The notes under the pieces are model-generated. The model saw only the letters and a list, made by a program, of their open reading frames with translations. It made no database searches and was not told where the DNA came from. DNA of 64,000 nucleotides from Lithospermum erythrorhizon (lineage: Eukaryota > Streptophyta > Magnoliopsida > Boraginales > Boraginaceae), in contig JADFUC010000391.1 of NCBI GenBank assembly GCA_019722365.1, positions 1,922,001 to 1,986,000 of the forward strand. Reading direction: 5' to 3'. Positions within the stretch are counted from its first letter, which is position 1. Each line of letters opens with the position of its first letter. Positions 38,610 through 51,110 of this stretch are shown in pieces. Both the position numbers and the translations under genes were made by a program.

Positions 38610-40120
38610 CACTACTGGAGAATTGCACAAAAATTATGAGTTTCCAACTCGTCGTTTATTAACAACGACATAACACGATAAAATTTGGCTGAAACCCTTT
38701 TTTTTTATTCTGGTCAAAAAACAAAGACAAAAAACGACAAATGCATCACATTTTGTAGTATATTAAAGCAGATTTTAGAAAAATTCAATTGCAAATGCAA
38801 TTTGTCGTATTACGTCATTGATTTGTATTAAAAATATATAGAGAATTCAATTTATTGATAATTAATCATCTTAAGAATAAAAAAATCGTAATTTAAAATT
38901 TATTAACCACAAAGACGACGAAATACTACCAGTTTGTCCTAATTCGTCTTTCGTTTTAATACTATTTATTCTTAAACCCCCTCCCCTTCTCTTTCCCCTC
39001 TCCTTTTTTTGTTATTCTATTTAAAATTTCTTGAAGAGTATTTATTTGATTATCAACTTACACTAATTTATTTATTTCTTTTGGGTTTTGTTTCATAATT
39101 ATTTTATTTGATTATTAACTAGCACTAATTTTTTCTTTCTTTTGTGTTTTGTTTCATAATTGTAGTTATTTCATCATCCCAATATTTGCAAAAACTGAGT
39201 ATTATGTTTCTTTTGTGTTTTGTACTAACTTGTTTTGAATTGAATTACCATATTTATTGGCTTTTGCATTGATGTTTGTTATTGTAAAAATATATTTATT
39301 AGCTTTCGGGCTGCATTATTTTTTTTGATGTTTTTAAACCAAATACGACAAACAATGACAAGTTGTAAATTATTTTTTTCCTTTTTTTCTATATTCATAA
39401 AAGACAATATACGACAAATTATTTTATATCTCTATAACCATAAAGGACAAAATAAAACCAAATATGTTTTGCATTAAAAAGATAAAATACGACAAAGTAG
39501 ATTTTATTTTGAAATTAATTTTTTGTTTTTTTTTATTTGTTTAAAGGACAAAATAAGACAAATAAATATATTCAGAAAAGACAATCTACAACAACTTATT
39601 TTATATCTCTATAATCATAAAGGACAAAATACGACCAAAATGTTTTGCATTAAAAAGACAAAATACGACAAATTAGATTTTATTTTGAAATTATTATTTT
39701 TTATTTGTTTAAAGGACAAAATAAGACAAAAAAAATTTACTCTAACACGACAAAGTATGATAAACCATGTTTACCGTAACACGACAAATTACGATAAAGA
39801 AGATCTATTTTTAAATTAATTTTTTTGTATCTTTATAACCATAAAGGACAAAATACGACGAACTACGTTTTGCATTAAAAAGACAAAATACGACAAATGC
39901 TTAATTAATTAGTTAAACAAAGCATGATTAGGCAAACGTCAAACAACGACAAACTTTGACCCTTCCGGATGATGTCAAACAACGACAAAATACGACAAAT
40001 ATAGCAAACGCGACGACTTATATGCGACAAGGTAAAAATTGCAAAACTCGTAGCATAAACAGTATAAACAACAAAGAAGGACATATTCGCGTGTCGTTTT
40101 TAGTCTTTTCTCTTGTAGTG
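38610..40120. mobile_element. Non-autonomous CACTA (En/Spm-type) element
   Basis: It starts CACTACTGGAGAATTG and ends CTTTTCTCTTGTAGTG, so both ends carry CACTA. It is flanked by the 3-bp direct repeat TAA (38607-38609 and 40121-40123), as expected for this superfamily. Its 1.5 kb has no transposase. The right half contains at least ten copies of ACGACAAA in one orientation, alternating with aaaggacaaaat and gcattaaaaagacaaaa units. Such subterminal arrays bind TNPA-type proteins in known CACTA elements. The frame at 39523-39819 comes from these repeats and is not a gene. Confidence 0.85.
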
Positions 40121-40123
40121 TAA

Positions 40124-40714
40124 TAATATATATACTTTATAGTTTGGCCCCTAAGAACTTAAAAATAACTAAACAAGTCCATAAAAATTTAAAAATTACA
40201 AAATAGGTCATTTAAGCATGTTAATAGCACCATACCTTTAAGCACCCTAACTTTCTTGTAGAATATGTGAAAATTATGATAATGGCGAATGGATGTAGAG
40301 ATAAAAGTAACTCGAAGGAAAACTGGACAAAGATATACTATTAGTTCGAAGAAGCTAAGCTATAATTTATGGCTTAATAGTTTAGATGAATCAACACAAA
40401 AATAATTAGAGACATCATATTCATATAACCGACCCAACCTTATTTATTGGGATGAATAAGACTTGTTTTAGTTTGATTTGGCTAACATTGATAGGGAATA
40501 ATACCACAAAATAAAGCGTAAATAAATATTGATTTTATGATAATTAAAATCGTATATCATAAATGTGAGTTTTTATATAATACGATAATTGTTACTCCCT
40601 ATGTTATACAGTTAAAATATCTCACATAATACAATCTAGCTTTTTATGTCACAAGTATCCCTACTACTCTACGTGCAGTTGTGTAATATATATTAAAAAT
40701 TTGAAACTCTCAAA
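40124..40714. other. Intergenic, no gene seen
   Basis: AT-rich sequence with no supported feature. Confidence 0.4.
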
Positions 40715-40925
40715 CTAAAGGTTCTACGTTATTCATATCCTTGAGCTACGCGTAAGAATCAAATTGCGGGATGTGCCTCAATTGGTCAGGAGACTTGAGC
40801 TTCCCTTTGAACCACTTCAATACGAAATTCTGTCACTTACGTGACTCAAATCCACACCGTATGAAGAAACTAAGATACTAATATTTAACACTCAAACTCT
40901 TTATCAGTATACTAGATCTATCATT
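40715..40925 (-). mobile_element. Second, diverged copy of the 29.4-kb SINE
   Basis: It matches the SINE at 29427-29652 in order and orientation: ggatgtgcctcaattggtca, gtgactcaaatccacaccgt and caaactctttatcag correspond to parts of that element. Both promoter boxes are mutated. The target duplication was not found. Confidence 0.6.
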
Positions 40926-42397
40926 GAATGAATACTGAAAAAACATGTGAATCAATTATGCTTTTGTCTACAAATGAGGAGTGGTGTATCGTATATTGTA
41001 AATCATTTCTGATCTCCTAATAAGGTGCCAGGAGCAACGGCACAATCTACTTTCCTAAGATTTGGATTTCTGCCGACATTATAAAGCTAACACCCATATG
41101 CTGCTTTTATGATTTATGATTAATGGAACTGAATTATGATTATGAAGAATAATGATCTCTATCTTATAATTTTACCTCGCTCAATTTCTTACGAAAAAAA
41201 TGGTATATATATCTTCGGTTTATCCATGTTCATTTAATGTACAATATTCTTTGTAATATTGTATATCACGTATTTGATGAATTACATAATCATGAAATCC
41301 ATGTATAATATACATTTAATCAATATGGAATACACTAAGAGAACATAGAAAGAAAATGCGTCGAACATTCATGTCAAACAGTGAGTCCATAGTTAGCTCT
41401 TTTATTATGATTAACACATAACTTATGCCAATAATTATAAAATAAATTGTTAACGGTTATATAGACATGATGATATGATGACATTGGTGATGGACTAACC
41501 GTGCGAGACGCCCTTCTTTAAGCATATCAACGTATAACTTTGAAATATAAACTTGTTACTATATACTCCTACACATCATTAAATTTCCCATTATTAATTG
41601 CCATACCGCCCATAAGTATCAATCTTATTGTAACGTTAAAATGTTACTTTTCGCATCCCAGACAAAAACAAATAATGACAAAACACAAGCAATTAAAAAA
41701 AGAGTAAAATATAGAACATATTCTAGGCTTGGAGACAAGTAAATCTGTATTACTTATTCTCAATTTTAGTAGTAATTTCCATATATAATCTGATAGATTT
41801 TTAATCTGATTAATTATCAAATGTGGAATAATCTTAATTAAAATTTATCTGTGGATAGATATTTGAATTTTTACAAATTTTTAAATTACTTTTTGAATAT
41901 AAGTTTCTTTTGTTTTCCCTCCATACAAATCTTTTAAGAAAATATCAATATATTGTTATGAATATCAATCGATTTTAAAAAATACTATTTCTTTCCTAAA
42001 AGATTGTCACATTTTGACTTTTTAACTTTTCAATAAATAATCCGATCGTAAATATTTTGCTTTCAAGGTTTTTATAATATTTTAAGCGAAAAATGATCAT
42101 TAAAAAAGTTTAACAAAATATCTTCAATTATTAAAATTTAAAAAAGTTAAAATGTAACCTTTTTTATGTACGGAATTAGTATAACAAACTCAAAATGGGA
42201 TTATATAGCCGCAAGACAAGTGATTGACATTAGATACGCATAGGTAAGTGTGGTAGATAACATAGAGAGCGGAAATAGCAACTCCCTCCTCTTTCGCCCC
42301 TTCAAAAATCCTCCAACCAAATCACTAAATATTCTCTTTTTCCTCCTTATTTCCCTCCTTAATATTCACACAAAATATCACATTTTTACGTGACCAA
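40926..42397. other. Intergenic, 5' flank of the O-fucosyltransferase
   Basis: No gene seen. The last 150 bp are rich in C and T (cctccttatttccctcc), typical of a plant 5' untranslated leader. Confidence 0.4.
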
Positions 42398-45300
42398 ATG
42401 TCAACCCCTGTCACAACCCCAACCTCCACCTCCTCCGCCACCATTCCTCCCCCAGCTACCCCCCACCACCGCCGCGCCTACTACTACGAGAGATCCTCCA
42501 TTGATCATCTCCACCAAACAACTGATCATGTCTCAATTAATACATGCAACATTTGTTCTAATGCACAATGTACAAACGATGAATACACATGTCATAACCA
42601 TCACCATGCACAACATCATCCGGTAATAAAATACATTTTGGGACGTAAAAAGTTGCCGGAAAAATGGTTTTTAACGGTTAATGAATTCGGTTTGTTTTTC
42701 GATTCGATCATGCATTTCTTGAGGCTAAAGAGGAACATGGGTAGGAAAGTTTTGGGGTTCTTGTTGGTAATGGTTGTTTTCTCTGTTTTTTTGAAGTTTT
42801 CCATCATGATGGGTGGTCAAGTTGAGGTTAATGGTAAAATGAGTCGTAGGGAAAATGCATTTTTGGTTCTTCGGAATTTCAAGAATGATTGGTCTAATGC
42901 ACAAAGAGTTATGGTTGATTCTCAATCTTCAAGTTCTCTTCAGAAACGAAAAATGGAGGAGTTTCCTGTGAGTTTTTGACTTTTCCCCCGGGTTTTTTTC
43001 AATTTTTTTTCGAGTGTTTTGGTTTATCATAACATCCTAGATTTGGTTTTCCAAAAATTGTGAAATGGTCACACTAACAGCGCAGCCCCTTGAGATCCTG
43101 TTCTCGATACCATGGAAGAGTTAATTGTGATGTGTTTTGTGAACTAGAGATTTCCAGATTTGTTTTTCCGTTTCTATAGGAAACCATTTATCTTAAGTTG
43201 TATTTTAATCTTGAAATTAATTAACTAAAGATTATTCTTATTACTCCATTTTCTTTGGAATACTTGAAGTTTATGGTATTTTTGCTCTTGTGAGCCGATA
43301 ATTTTGGAAAAGAGTTGGTTGTTTTATGATATGTATGAACATAGTTTGCAGCAAGATGAACAAAGAGTTTTTGACTTTTTGTTCTCCTCTGAGTTCTCAT
43401 TGCAAAATTCAACACAATTTTCACCCTAATAATAAAATGAAAAAAACTCCATATGTGATTGGTATTTTCAGTCAAATATTCCCTAGCCGACTTTTCAGAC
43501 CAGTTGGAGATGGTGGGTGTGTTCATATTGAGATCTGAAAGTTGACTAGTTGCCCTCTGATTTGTTGACCAATTCTGGTATTTTGTTAAGTACTAGAAGA
43601 AATGATGATACATATTCTGTTACATATCGTAGATATGAATACAAGATTGATAAATGCAGGCTAATGCATAATGTTAAATGTAGGGGAAATAAGATAAGTT
43701 GTTCATTGGTGTAATTTGATGTTGACAGGTTCCAGAAATATGGATGAAGCCTAATAGCAATGGTTTTAAGCAGTGCATTGCTCGACCGACAAATCGAATA
43801 AGTATGTCAAAGTCTTGGCATTCTTAATAGTCCATCAATTAGTAATCTTTGGTTTTCTTTGTTATAATCATGCTTAAAACACTTTCAGGGACGGACATAC
43901 GAACTAATGGATATATTTTGGTTCATGCCAATGGTGGATTGAATCAAATGAGAACGGGAGTGAGTCGAATATACTTGCTTCTGAATTGTTTGCAGCATTG
44001 TCTTTTTTTATTTTTGGTTTGAAAGTATAAACGAAAATCGCTTATTTGAAGCTTACAATGATTTAATGCAGATATGTGATATGGTTGCTATAGCAAAGAT
44101 CATGAATGCCTCCTTAGTTCTACCTTCTCTTGATCATGATTCGTTTTGGACTGATCCAAGGTATTGTATAAAAGGAGATTGTAGTATCTGAGCTCAGTTT
44201 TCGCTTGATTATGCTTCTCCTAACAACCGCGTATCTTTATAGTGATTTTAAGGATATATTTGACTCGAGGCACTTCATTGAAGTCTTGAAAGATGATATT
44301 GAGGTAGTAGATTCTTTACCTCCTAGATATGCATCAATGAAGCCCTTTCTAAAGGCACCTGTTTCTTGGTCTAAGGTAAACCGAAAAGCTTTTCTAGTTT
44401 GAAGATTTATTTTGGATTTTGCTAGCAGTGAAGCTCAATGTCATATGCTCTATCTGTGCAGGCAAGTTACTATAGGGGAGAGATTCTGTCAGTGATGAAA
44501 AAGCACAAGGTTATTAAATTTACCCATACCGATTCTCGGCTTGCCAATAATGGCTTACCCCCTTCCATCCAGAAGCTTAGATGTCGTGCCAATTATGAGG
44601 CTCTAAGATTTAGAGACAACATTGAGGAGCTTGCAAGAAAACTCGTCGATAGACTGAGGAATGATAGTGAACCGTATATTGCTCTTCATTTAAGGTAATT
44701 ATTTTGAGACAATGACATCAAATTCTCAATCTTTTGGTGCTGATAACTAAAGGATTATTGTTGAGTATTACAGATATGAGAAAGATATGCTTGCGTTCAC
44801 TGGCTGTAGCCACAATTTGACGGCTGCAGAGACTGAGGAGCTTCGTGTAATGAGGTACGAGGTGAAGCACTGGAAAGAGAAAGAGATCGACAGCGTGGAA
44901 AGGAGACAGCAAGGAGGTTGTCCCATGACTCCAAGAGAAGCAGCAACATTTCTCAAGGCCATGGGTTATCCATCCGCAACAAGAGTGTACATAGTCGCTG
45001 GATTAATCTATGGCAACGATAGCATGGATGCATTCCGCTTGGACTACCCTAATGTTTACTACCACTCCAGTCTTGCAACAGAGGAGGAGTTGGAGTCATT
45101 CAACAACTACCAAAATCGTCTTGCTGCCCTGGATTATATTGTGGCTCTTGAAAGTGACGTATTTGTTTACACATATGATGGTAATATGGCAAAGGCTGTT
45201 CAAGGACATAGAAGATTTGAAGGATTCAAGAAAACAATAAATCCAGACAAGTATGTATATATGCTAATATCTTAATGATTATATTGTACTCTTCTTTTGA

Positions 45301-45598
45301 GTTATTTCTAATTATTGGCATATCTGCATTCTTCCCACACAGGCTCAACTTTGTCAGACTGATTGATATGCTAGACAATGGTGCCATATCTTGGGATGAC
45401 TTTAGGTCAGAGGTGAAAAGGCTGCATTCGGACAGACTTGGCGCGCCCTACCTCAGAGAAGCCGGAGAAATACCTAGACTGGAGGAGAACTTCTATGCCA
45501 ATCCTTATCCTGGATGTCTATGCAATGGAACCCAGGGGGAAAAGACCGTCCAACAGCTTGACCGCAAGCCTAGTCTAAGAGTCTCGTCTCAAAGATAG
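42398..45598 (+). CDS. O-fucosyltransferase family protein (plant GT106-like)
   Basis: It is a predicted Golgi type II membrane glycosyltransferase using GDP-fucose or a related donor; the substrate cannot be told from sequence. Exons: 42398-42967, 43729-43801, 43889-43959, 44072-44160, 44243-44375, 44462-44694, 44774-45250, 45343-45598. They give 633 residues with all junctions GT-AG. The N-terminal 116 residues are Pro/His-rich and cytosolic. A membrane anchor is at about 117-138 ([20 protein letters not shown]). The catalytic region has [34 protein letters not shown] and [14 protein letters not shown], the usual motifs of the plant family. I chose the start at 42398 because it gives the family's short cytosolic tail and anchor. 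No damage seen. Confidence 0.92.
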
Positions 45599-47095
45599 GT
45601 ACATAACGGCTATAACAAGCGCCCAATAGCATGGAGAATGCTGGTCTGGAGAAAGGTCTTCAGAAGATGTGACAACAAACATAGTTATCCACCATGTGTA
45701 AGTCTAGAGGAAGGCAAGTAAGGGTTTCACAAAGTACAGATGAGGAAAGATACGAGCATTTGGAAGCAGAGAGTCGATTATATTTATTTGCTTAATTGAC
45801 TAGTATGAGGACGTAAGTTGGACGGCAGCAGCACTTGTATAGTAGAGAAATTTTTTAGATTTTATGTCGTACATATATTTTTTTATTCGATTCATTATTC
45901 TTTCTTTGATATTTTCTCTATTTAAAATGAATTCGGATCCCACTCAACAAGTTATAATCTAAGCATTAAGATCTCGATCACACTATTGAATCGGAAGGTG
46001 ATACTTACATAATTTACGAAGTATCTTGACAGAATTGCTTGGGATGAAAGTTGTGATGGTCTTTTAACTTGTTTAAAATGTATCACCTTGCCTTGATAGA
46101 GATTAAATTGGTTCAACTAGATTCATACCATAATAGAGAAAATGATCCCACATGTTCATAGGCTATTTTTGTTGCTTAAGTTGCCACATGCAAATGATTC
46201 TGATTGAAGGACTCCTACCAAACCAGAATATAAAAATGGCATGCAAATTTTTTGTTGCAAAGGTGTGTTAGATGCTTTCCATGTTTATAGGACCAAATTA
46301 ATTAATTAGGTTGAAAGATCTGGACTCTGTACCAGAAATAACAGAAATAATTTATCACTAACAAATCAATGCATCCCCCCCTTCCTTCCTCCTTTGGATC
46401 TGATATTATTGTTTAGTACTTTGAACAAAAAGATCTACAACTTCCAGGCTGCAGCCATACAAATAGCTTTGAAGTTACTCCCTAGATCACAACTTGTAGA
46501 TCGATAGTTTAGAGTCCGAAGGGACATATTAGACATTAATCTACCAGAGGGATAAAAATCAGGATGTCATTTGCAGCTCCATAAGAGTAATAGGAATGAA
46601 TAAATTGCTCGGTTCGTTGACAACTCTAGTACCAGTGCACAGACATGAGTAATATGACCACAGTCACCACACCAAAAGAAAAAGATTTGAAGCTGCTAAA
46701 TTCATCTCACTACTCTAATGGAAGGAATGAAGGATAAATGGTAGTTGAAGATTAACGGTTGACCAATCCTGAGTATAAAATAGAAACTGGTCATATTTGG
46801 GTTTCCTACTCGTCATCTCTACATGGGAATGGGACGAGTAGTGAGTACAATCAAATAAAAGTAAATATCACCTTTTTAGTCAATGCACTCCATTAAGTTC
46901 ATCTTCTCAATGCAAACAGATTGCAGAGTTGTTATTGTGCTCTTCATTGCAGCTGACAGAATGCAGGTCTCCACTGGAAATCTTAAACATAACCAGAATA
47001 ATTCTATTGGATGCTTATCACAACAATGACCCTTTCTTTCCTTGTTGGGTGGAATAGACAACTATGCAGCCAACACCCGTATGCTCTTATTTGAT
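45599..47095. other. Convergent 3' flanks of the O-fucosyltransferase and FLN1
   Basis: No supported gene. Both flanking genes end here. The frame at 46876-47061 has no recognisable similarity. Confidence 0.5.
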
Positions 47096-49469
47096 CTACC
47101 ACATTGTGGGGACGTAGACCTGCTCCTTAAGATTTTGGGTGGCACTTTCTGTTGGGAAGCCTCGCACAGCTCCTATTGTCCATTGTGATATAATGCCAGC
47201 AGCAATTGCAAATCTTAGCTGCCTCTCCAAAGTATCTTGGTTTTCATACATATCAGGATTAGTTGTCAGCTTTCTCATGATTGCAGCAACAACAGCATCA
47301 CCAGAACCAGTTCTATCACAGGTAAATGGTGTAATTAGCACGTCTTCTGTACCAACCACCACTCCATCGAATTCCGGACTATAGTAATGCATACGAAGAG
47401 TCCCATCAGTCACAAACAAAAATTTCAACTTATCATGCCATAATGGAGAGATTTCATCTCGAGTGTAATGATAATAATCTCTTCGGCTTTTTGTTTTTTC
47501 ATAACTCTCAGCATAGTACTGAGGCTTATAATTTCTTTTCCTTTCATAGTATTCTTCATCCAGTAGAAATTCAAGCTCTTGCCTCGTGACCTCTATGATA
47601 TCCGCTTCTTCCCAGGCTCTCTTGATTAGTTCCTTGGTCTCATCACGTGATTTCCATAATGGAAGTGGCAAATTTAAATCGAAGAATATACGACCACCAA
47701 ACTTTTTGGACACAGAAATCGCTTTAAAGAGAGATGAATGCATTGAAGGAACTGTCAAGACTTCTGAATTGAAATGGAACATTTTTGCCTGCAGGAGATT
47801 CAGATCACCAACGATATCAAGTTTGTCCACATGTGTGATTAAGATAAACTAGCACTCATAATTAGAAGGTTCAGAATTTTCAAAATGCAACATAATCATT
47901 AGAGGTACTAGTCAAATGACTGAAAAATAGCTTAAACAAGGCATAATCTTAGTATCATATCCCCTGCATTATAAATCAACTGGTTTACTGCTGAAGTTTC
48001 TAAAATGCTTATATGTCATAAGAATAATTTACAGTCAAAATTGAGTTTTTTCTTCTAATTGGTTATTTAGTAAGTCACATTTCCCATTAGTCATTACATT
48101 AAGGAGATGTAGCATTGGCATTGTTTTACTATAGATTAGCTACTCATTTTAAATTCAATAAATCTGCACCAAAATTCAACACAACAATAGTTTCCAGACA
48201 CACCAAAATGAATCCATAAGAACTTAAAAATTTAGTCTTTAGTAGTATTACACCTCTTTTCATGTTGGATCAACTCAGAAATAGCTCTATGTCATCACAG
48301 GGGTAAGGTTGCACACAATCCGACCCCCCCACCCCTCCCTACCCTGCTTTGGCGGGAGCCTATTTATGGATTAGTATTATTACCTCTTTAAGAACAGCAA
48401 GATTCAATTCTGAGCTAAGCAAAGAATCCTCAGCACTCTCTTTCACCTTCTCAGCCTTCATCTTCCCTTCGTCAATCTTAATCTTCATATAACTACACCC
48501 AGTCCTGACATTGCTATCAACTTTAACGCCTCGTGTCTGCACCTTCTCCTTATCCATCAGCAACACCATTTCTTGCCCAAATGCATCATCTCCAACCTTC
48601 CCCATAAACGCAGCCCTCCCTCCCAATCTCACATGCGAAATCGCCACATTAGAAGGTGGTCCACCTGCAGGGACGGATTTAGTACATTAATAATGGATAT
48701 GTTCATATTATCCTTTATAAAATAAAAAAATTCAGACAACCAGAAATCACAATTATTGTTATTTTTAATTGTAAAATCACAATTATTGTTATTTTTTTAA
48801 TTGGGCTACCAACACTTTAAATGAAGTAGTGGGGTATGCTTGGTTCGGTGATTTCACTCTCCTGGCCAATTCATAAACAACCTCCTGTTAACACAGGGTC
48901 ACATTTTGCGCACTATATTTGACCCTGCTCCCTGCTTGCGCGAGCCTTCGGCGACGTGCGACGCTGGCTAAGTAAGTATAATATATACTATGATGTCATT
49001 TTTAAAATTTTCGAGTGTGGGACTAATAGTCTTGCCCACCTGGGGCCCTAACGAATTCCGGAGGATCCCATTGCAGCATTTTCCACTCTGAATAAATATC
49101 TGGATGCAACTGCTCAGTAGACACTCTCACAGTGGGCACAAACTCCTTCTGGGCAGCACCAAAACAACAAACCAAAGGTGGGTTTTCATATGGCAAATCA
49201 AGAACATCATCATAATCATCAACTTCTTGCTCAGTTGACAACAATTCTTGTTCAAAATTAATTGTTTCATTTTTGGGTTGACTTTTTTTTGAGGTTCTTG
49301 GTTTTTTTGTAGTGGTTTTACGAGGTTTCGGAGAGTCCGAGGTGGTTGTTGGTGATGACGTGGCATGGGTGGAACATTTGTGTGAGAAAAGGGTTGAATT
49401 ATTGAATAAAGTCAATGAAGTTGGGGTTAGAGAGAGAAAGTGTTGAGGAAGAAGAAGAAGGTTGGACAT
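47096..49469 (-). CDS. FLN1: Fructokinase-like 1, chloroplastic (PAP6)
   Basis: It is a PfkB-family protein of the plastid-encoded RNA polymerase complex, needed for chloroplast gene expression; the family is reported not to act as a sugar kinase. Exons 49040-49469, 48384-48664 and 47096-47788 give 467 residues. Residues 1 to about 60 are a Ser/Thr/Lys-rich transit region, then a Lys-rich and an acidic linker. The PfkB fold follows: CCFGAAQKEFVP, GGPPSNVAISHVRLGGRAAF and the C-terminal signature CDRTGSGDAVVAAIMRKL. The active-site motif is GSGD where sugar kinases have GAGD. The C-terminus (FPTESATQNLKEQVYVPTMW) matches FLN1 and not the longer FLN2. The downstream neighbour pTAC13 also works in plastid transcription. 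Confidence 0.93.
48265..48362 (-). repeat. SINE-type repeat in FLN1 intron 2
   Basis: The reverse strand reads ggctcccgccaaagcagggt, then a G-rich run and caaccttacccctgtgatga, the same family as 27716-27840. It ends about 20 bp from the exon 2 splice donor (48383). Confidence 0.5.
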
Positions 49470-51110
49470 TGTTGAGAGATGAGAATGGAGGGATAAGGTT
49501 TAGGGTTTATACATTGATGTAAGAATTTTAGTTGGGAGAAGATGAGGTTTTGACTTTGTAATAGATTTTGTGTTTTCACTTTGTAATTATTACAATGGTA
49601 CACCAGAATAGTAACTTTTTAGTAAAATGACAATATTGTCCTTAATGAAACTTCTTAACTACTATATTTACAAATAGAAGAACAAAATAGTCATTTCACA
49701 CCCAAACCCAACAACAACTCAGGTACTTGTGGTAAATCTAGCAATCCCTCTATCCCAAAATCCTTGAGTAGTTATAATACTTATATATATCATAAAAGAG
49801 AAATAAAGGAGCGGAAATTATCATAATAATCTCATTTTTTATATAGAGTAATTCACTCGTTTATAAGCTTATGAGTAAGTGCACTGCTCGTATGTAATCT
49901 CATCAATGAGTAAGTTGTTCGGTACTTTTGAATTTTTGCATACCTCAAACTCCATAAAAGTGGTGTTGTCAACCTAAGTTATGGGATATCCGACGCTTAT
50001 AAGCTTATGAGCAAGTGGAAAACTAGTTTATAAGCTTAGGAGCAAGTGAATTTCTAATTGTAAGCTTATGATAATGAGCATGTTGCTCGTTATTTGAAAA
50101 GGACAAAAATATAAACCTCGCAACAAATTACTGTTTTGTGGTAGATATGTCATTTTCCCTCACTTTAGGTCACTCTCAAATTGATCAAAATGAGAATCAT
50201 TTTCGAAATTTCTGTTTTGCATAAAAACTCCCTTAAATTTTGGGAAGGAATTAATATAAACTTAAATATCACATCTATAATATTCGTGATAAACAAGTTC
50301 ATATTATCAAATATATATTTGGTGTGATGGTAGTTGCCAATGTTGGGTGATGGTGTATAGACTTATCTTTAGTACATGTTGATATCCCGGTGATCATGTT
50401 AGGCTATTGTAGTAAGGTACTTCAGTACTTTAAGGTTTTAGCAAATCCATCATCATTTGAGGACTAAATGAACATCTTTTATCCTTAGGAGATGCCATGC
50501 ATAGCGGATTTTTCCCGACCTAATGCTCAAATTGAACCTCATGATTTATAGATACAAAAGTCGATTTTGATTTGAAATTTTTAAGAACTGCCTACACTGA
50601 TAGAAATGTATTCAAAAGAAGGATTGTAAGTAAGGGTTTCAAATATCACACTAATCTTTAAATTGCAAGAAAACAAAGCATCTCAAATGAAAAAGTTAGA
50701 TATATGATCTTGCGTAATGGTAGGCAAATACATCATCCATAAGTGACCTCTACAGCCTACAAGACATCTCAATTGACAAAATAAACCTATAGTTATGGTT
50801 GAACAATAAATAAACAAAAAGTAGTATTGGTAATGATCTTGGCAAATCCAGGGTATGGCCATGGGCACTATTGAATATTGATATCTGCAAACATCAATTA
50901 GAAGGGCAGATTTGAGCACACTGAGAGGTTTATTAAATCTAACGAAATAAGCCTTTCCTAGAAATGATTTGCACTTCACTTGGAGAAGCTGCAGCAACTA
51001 CTTCAACAACTCCCAATCTTAGTATTGGGAAGGAGAGTGGCGAAAACTCTTCAAACAGAACATTTTAGTTTACCGATAGCTGAATGACTTTCGATGGTCT
51101 GCATATATTA
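49470..51110. other. Intergenic between pTAC13 and FLN1
   Basis: It includes the FLN1 promoter side (near 49470) and the pTAC13 3' side (near 51110). A short palindromic unit, ttataagcttatgag followed by yaagtg, recurs in variants near 49860, 49998, 50030 and 50062. No gene is supported; the frame at 50683-50997 has no recognisable family. Confidence 0.45.

Noticed and set aside
39523..39819. 98-codon frame with repeated KDKIRQ text
   Set aside because: It arises from repeated gacaaaataagacaa units in the CACTA element.
42390..42626. 78-codon Pro-rich frame
   Set aside because: It is a frame-shifted shadow of O-fucosyltransferase exon 1, which has the membrane anchor and joins in frame to later exons.
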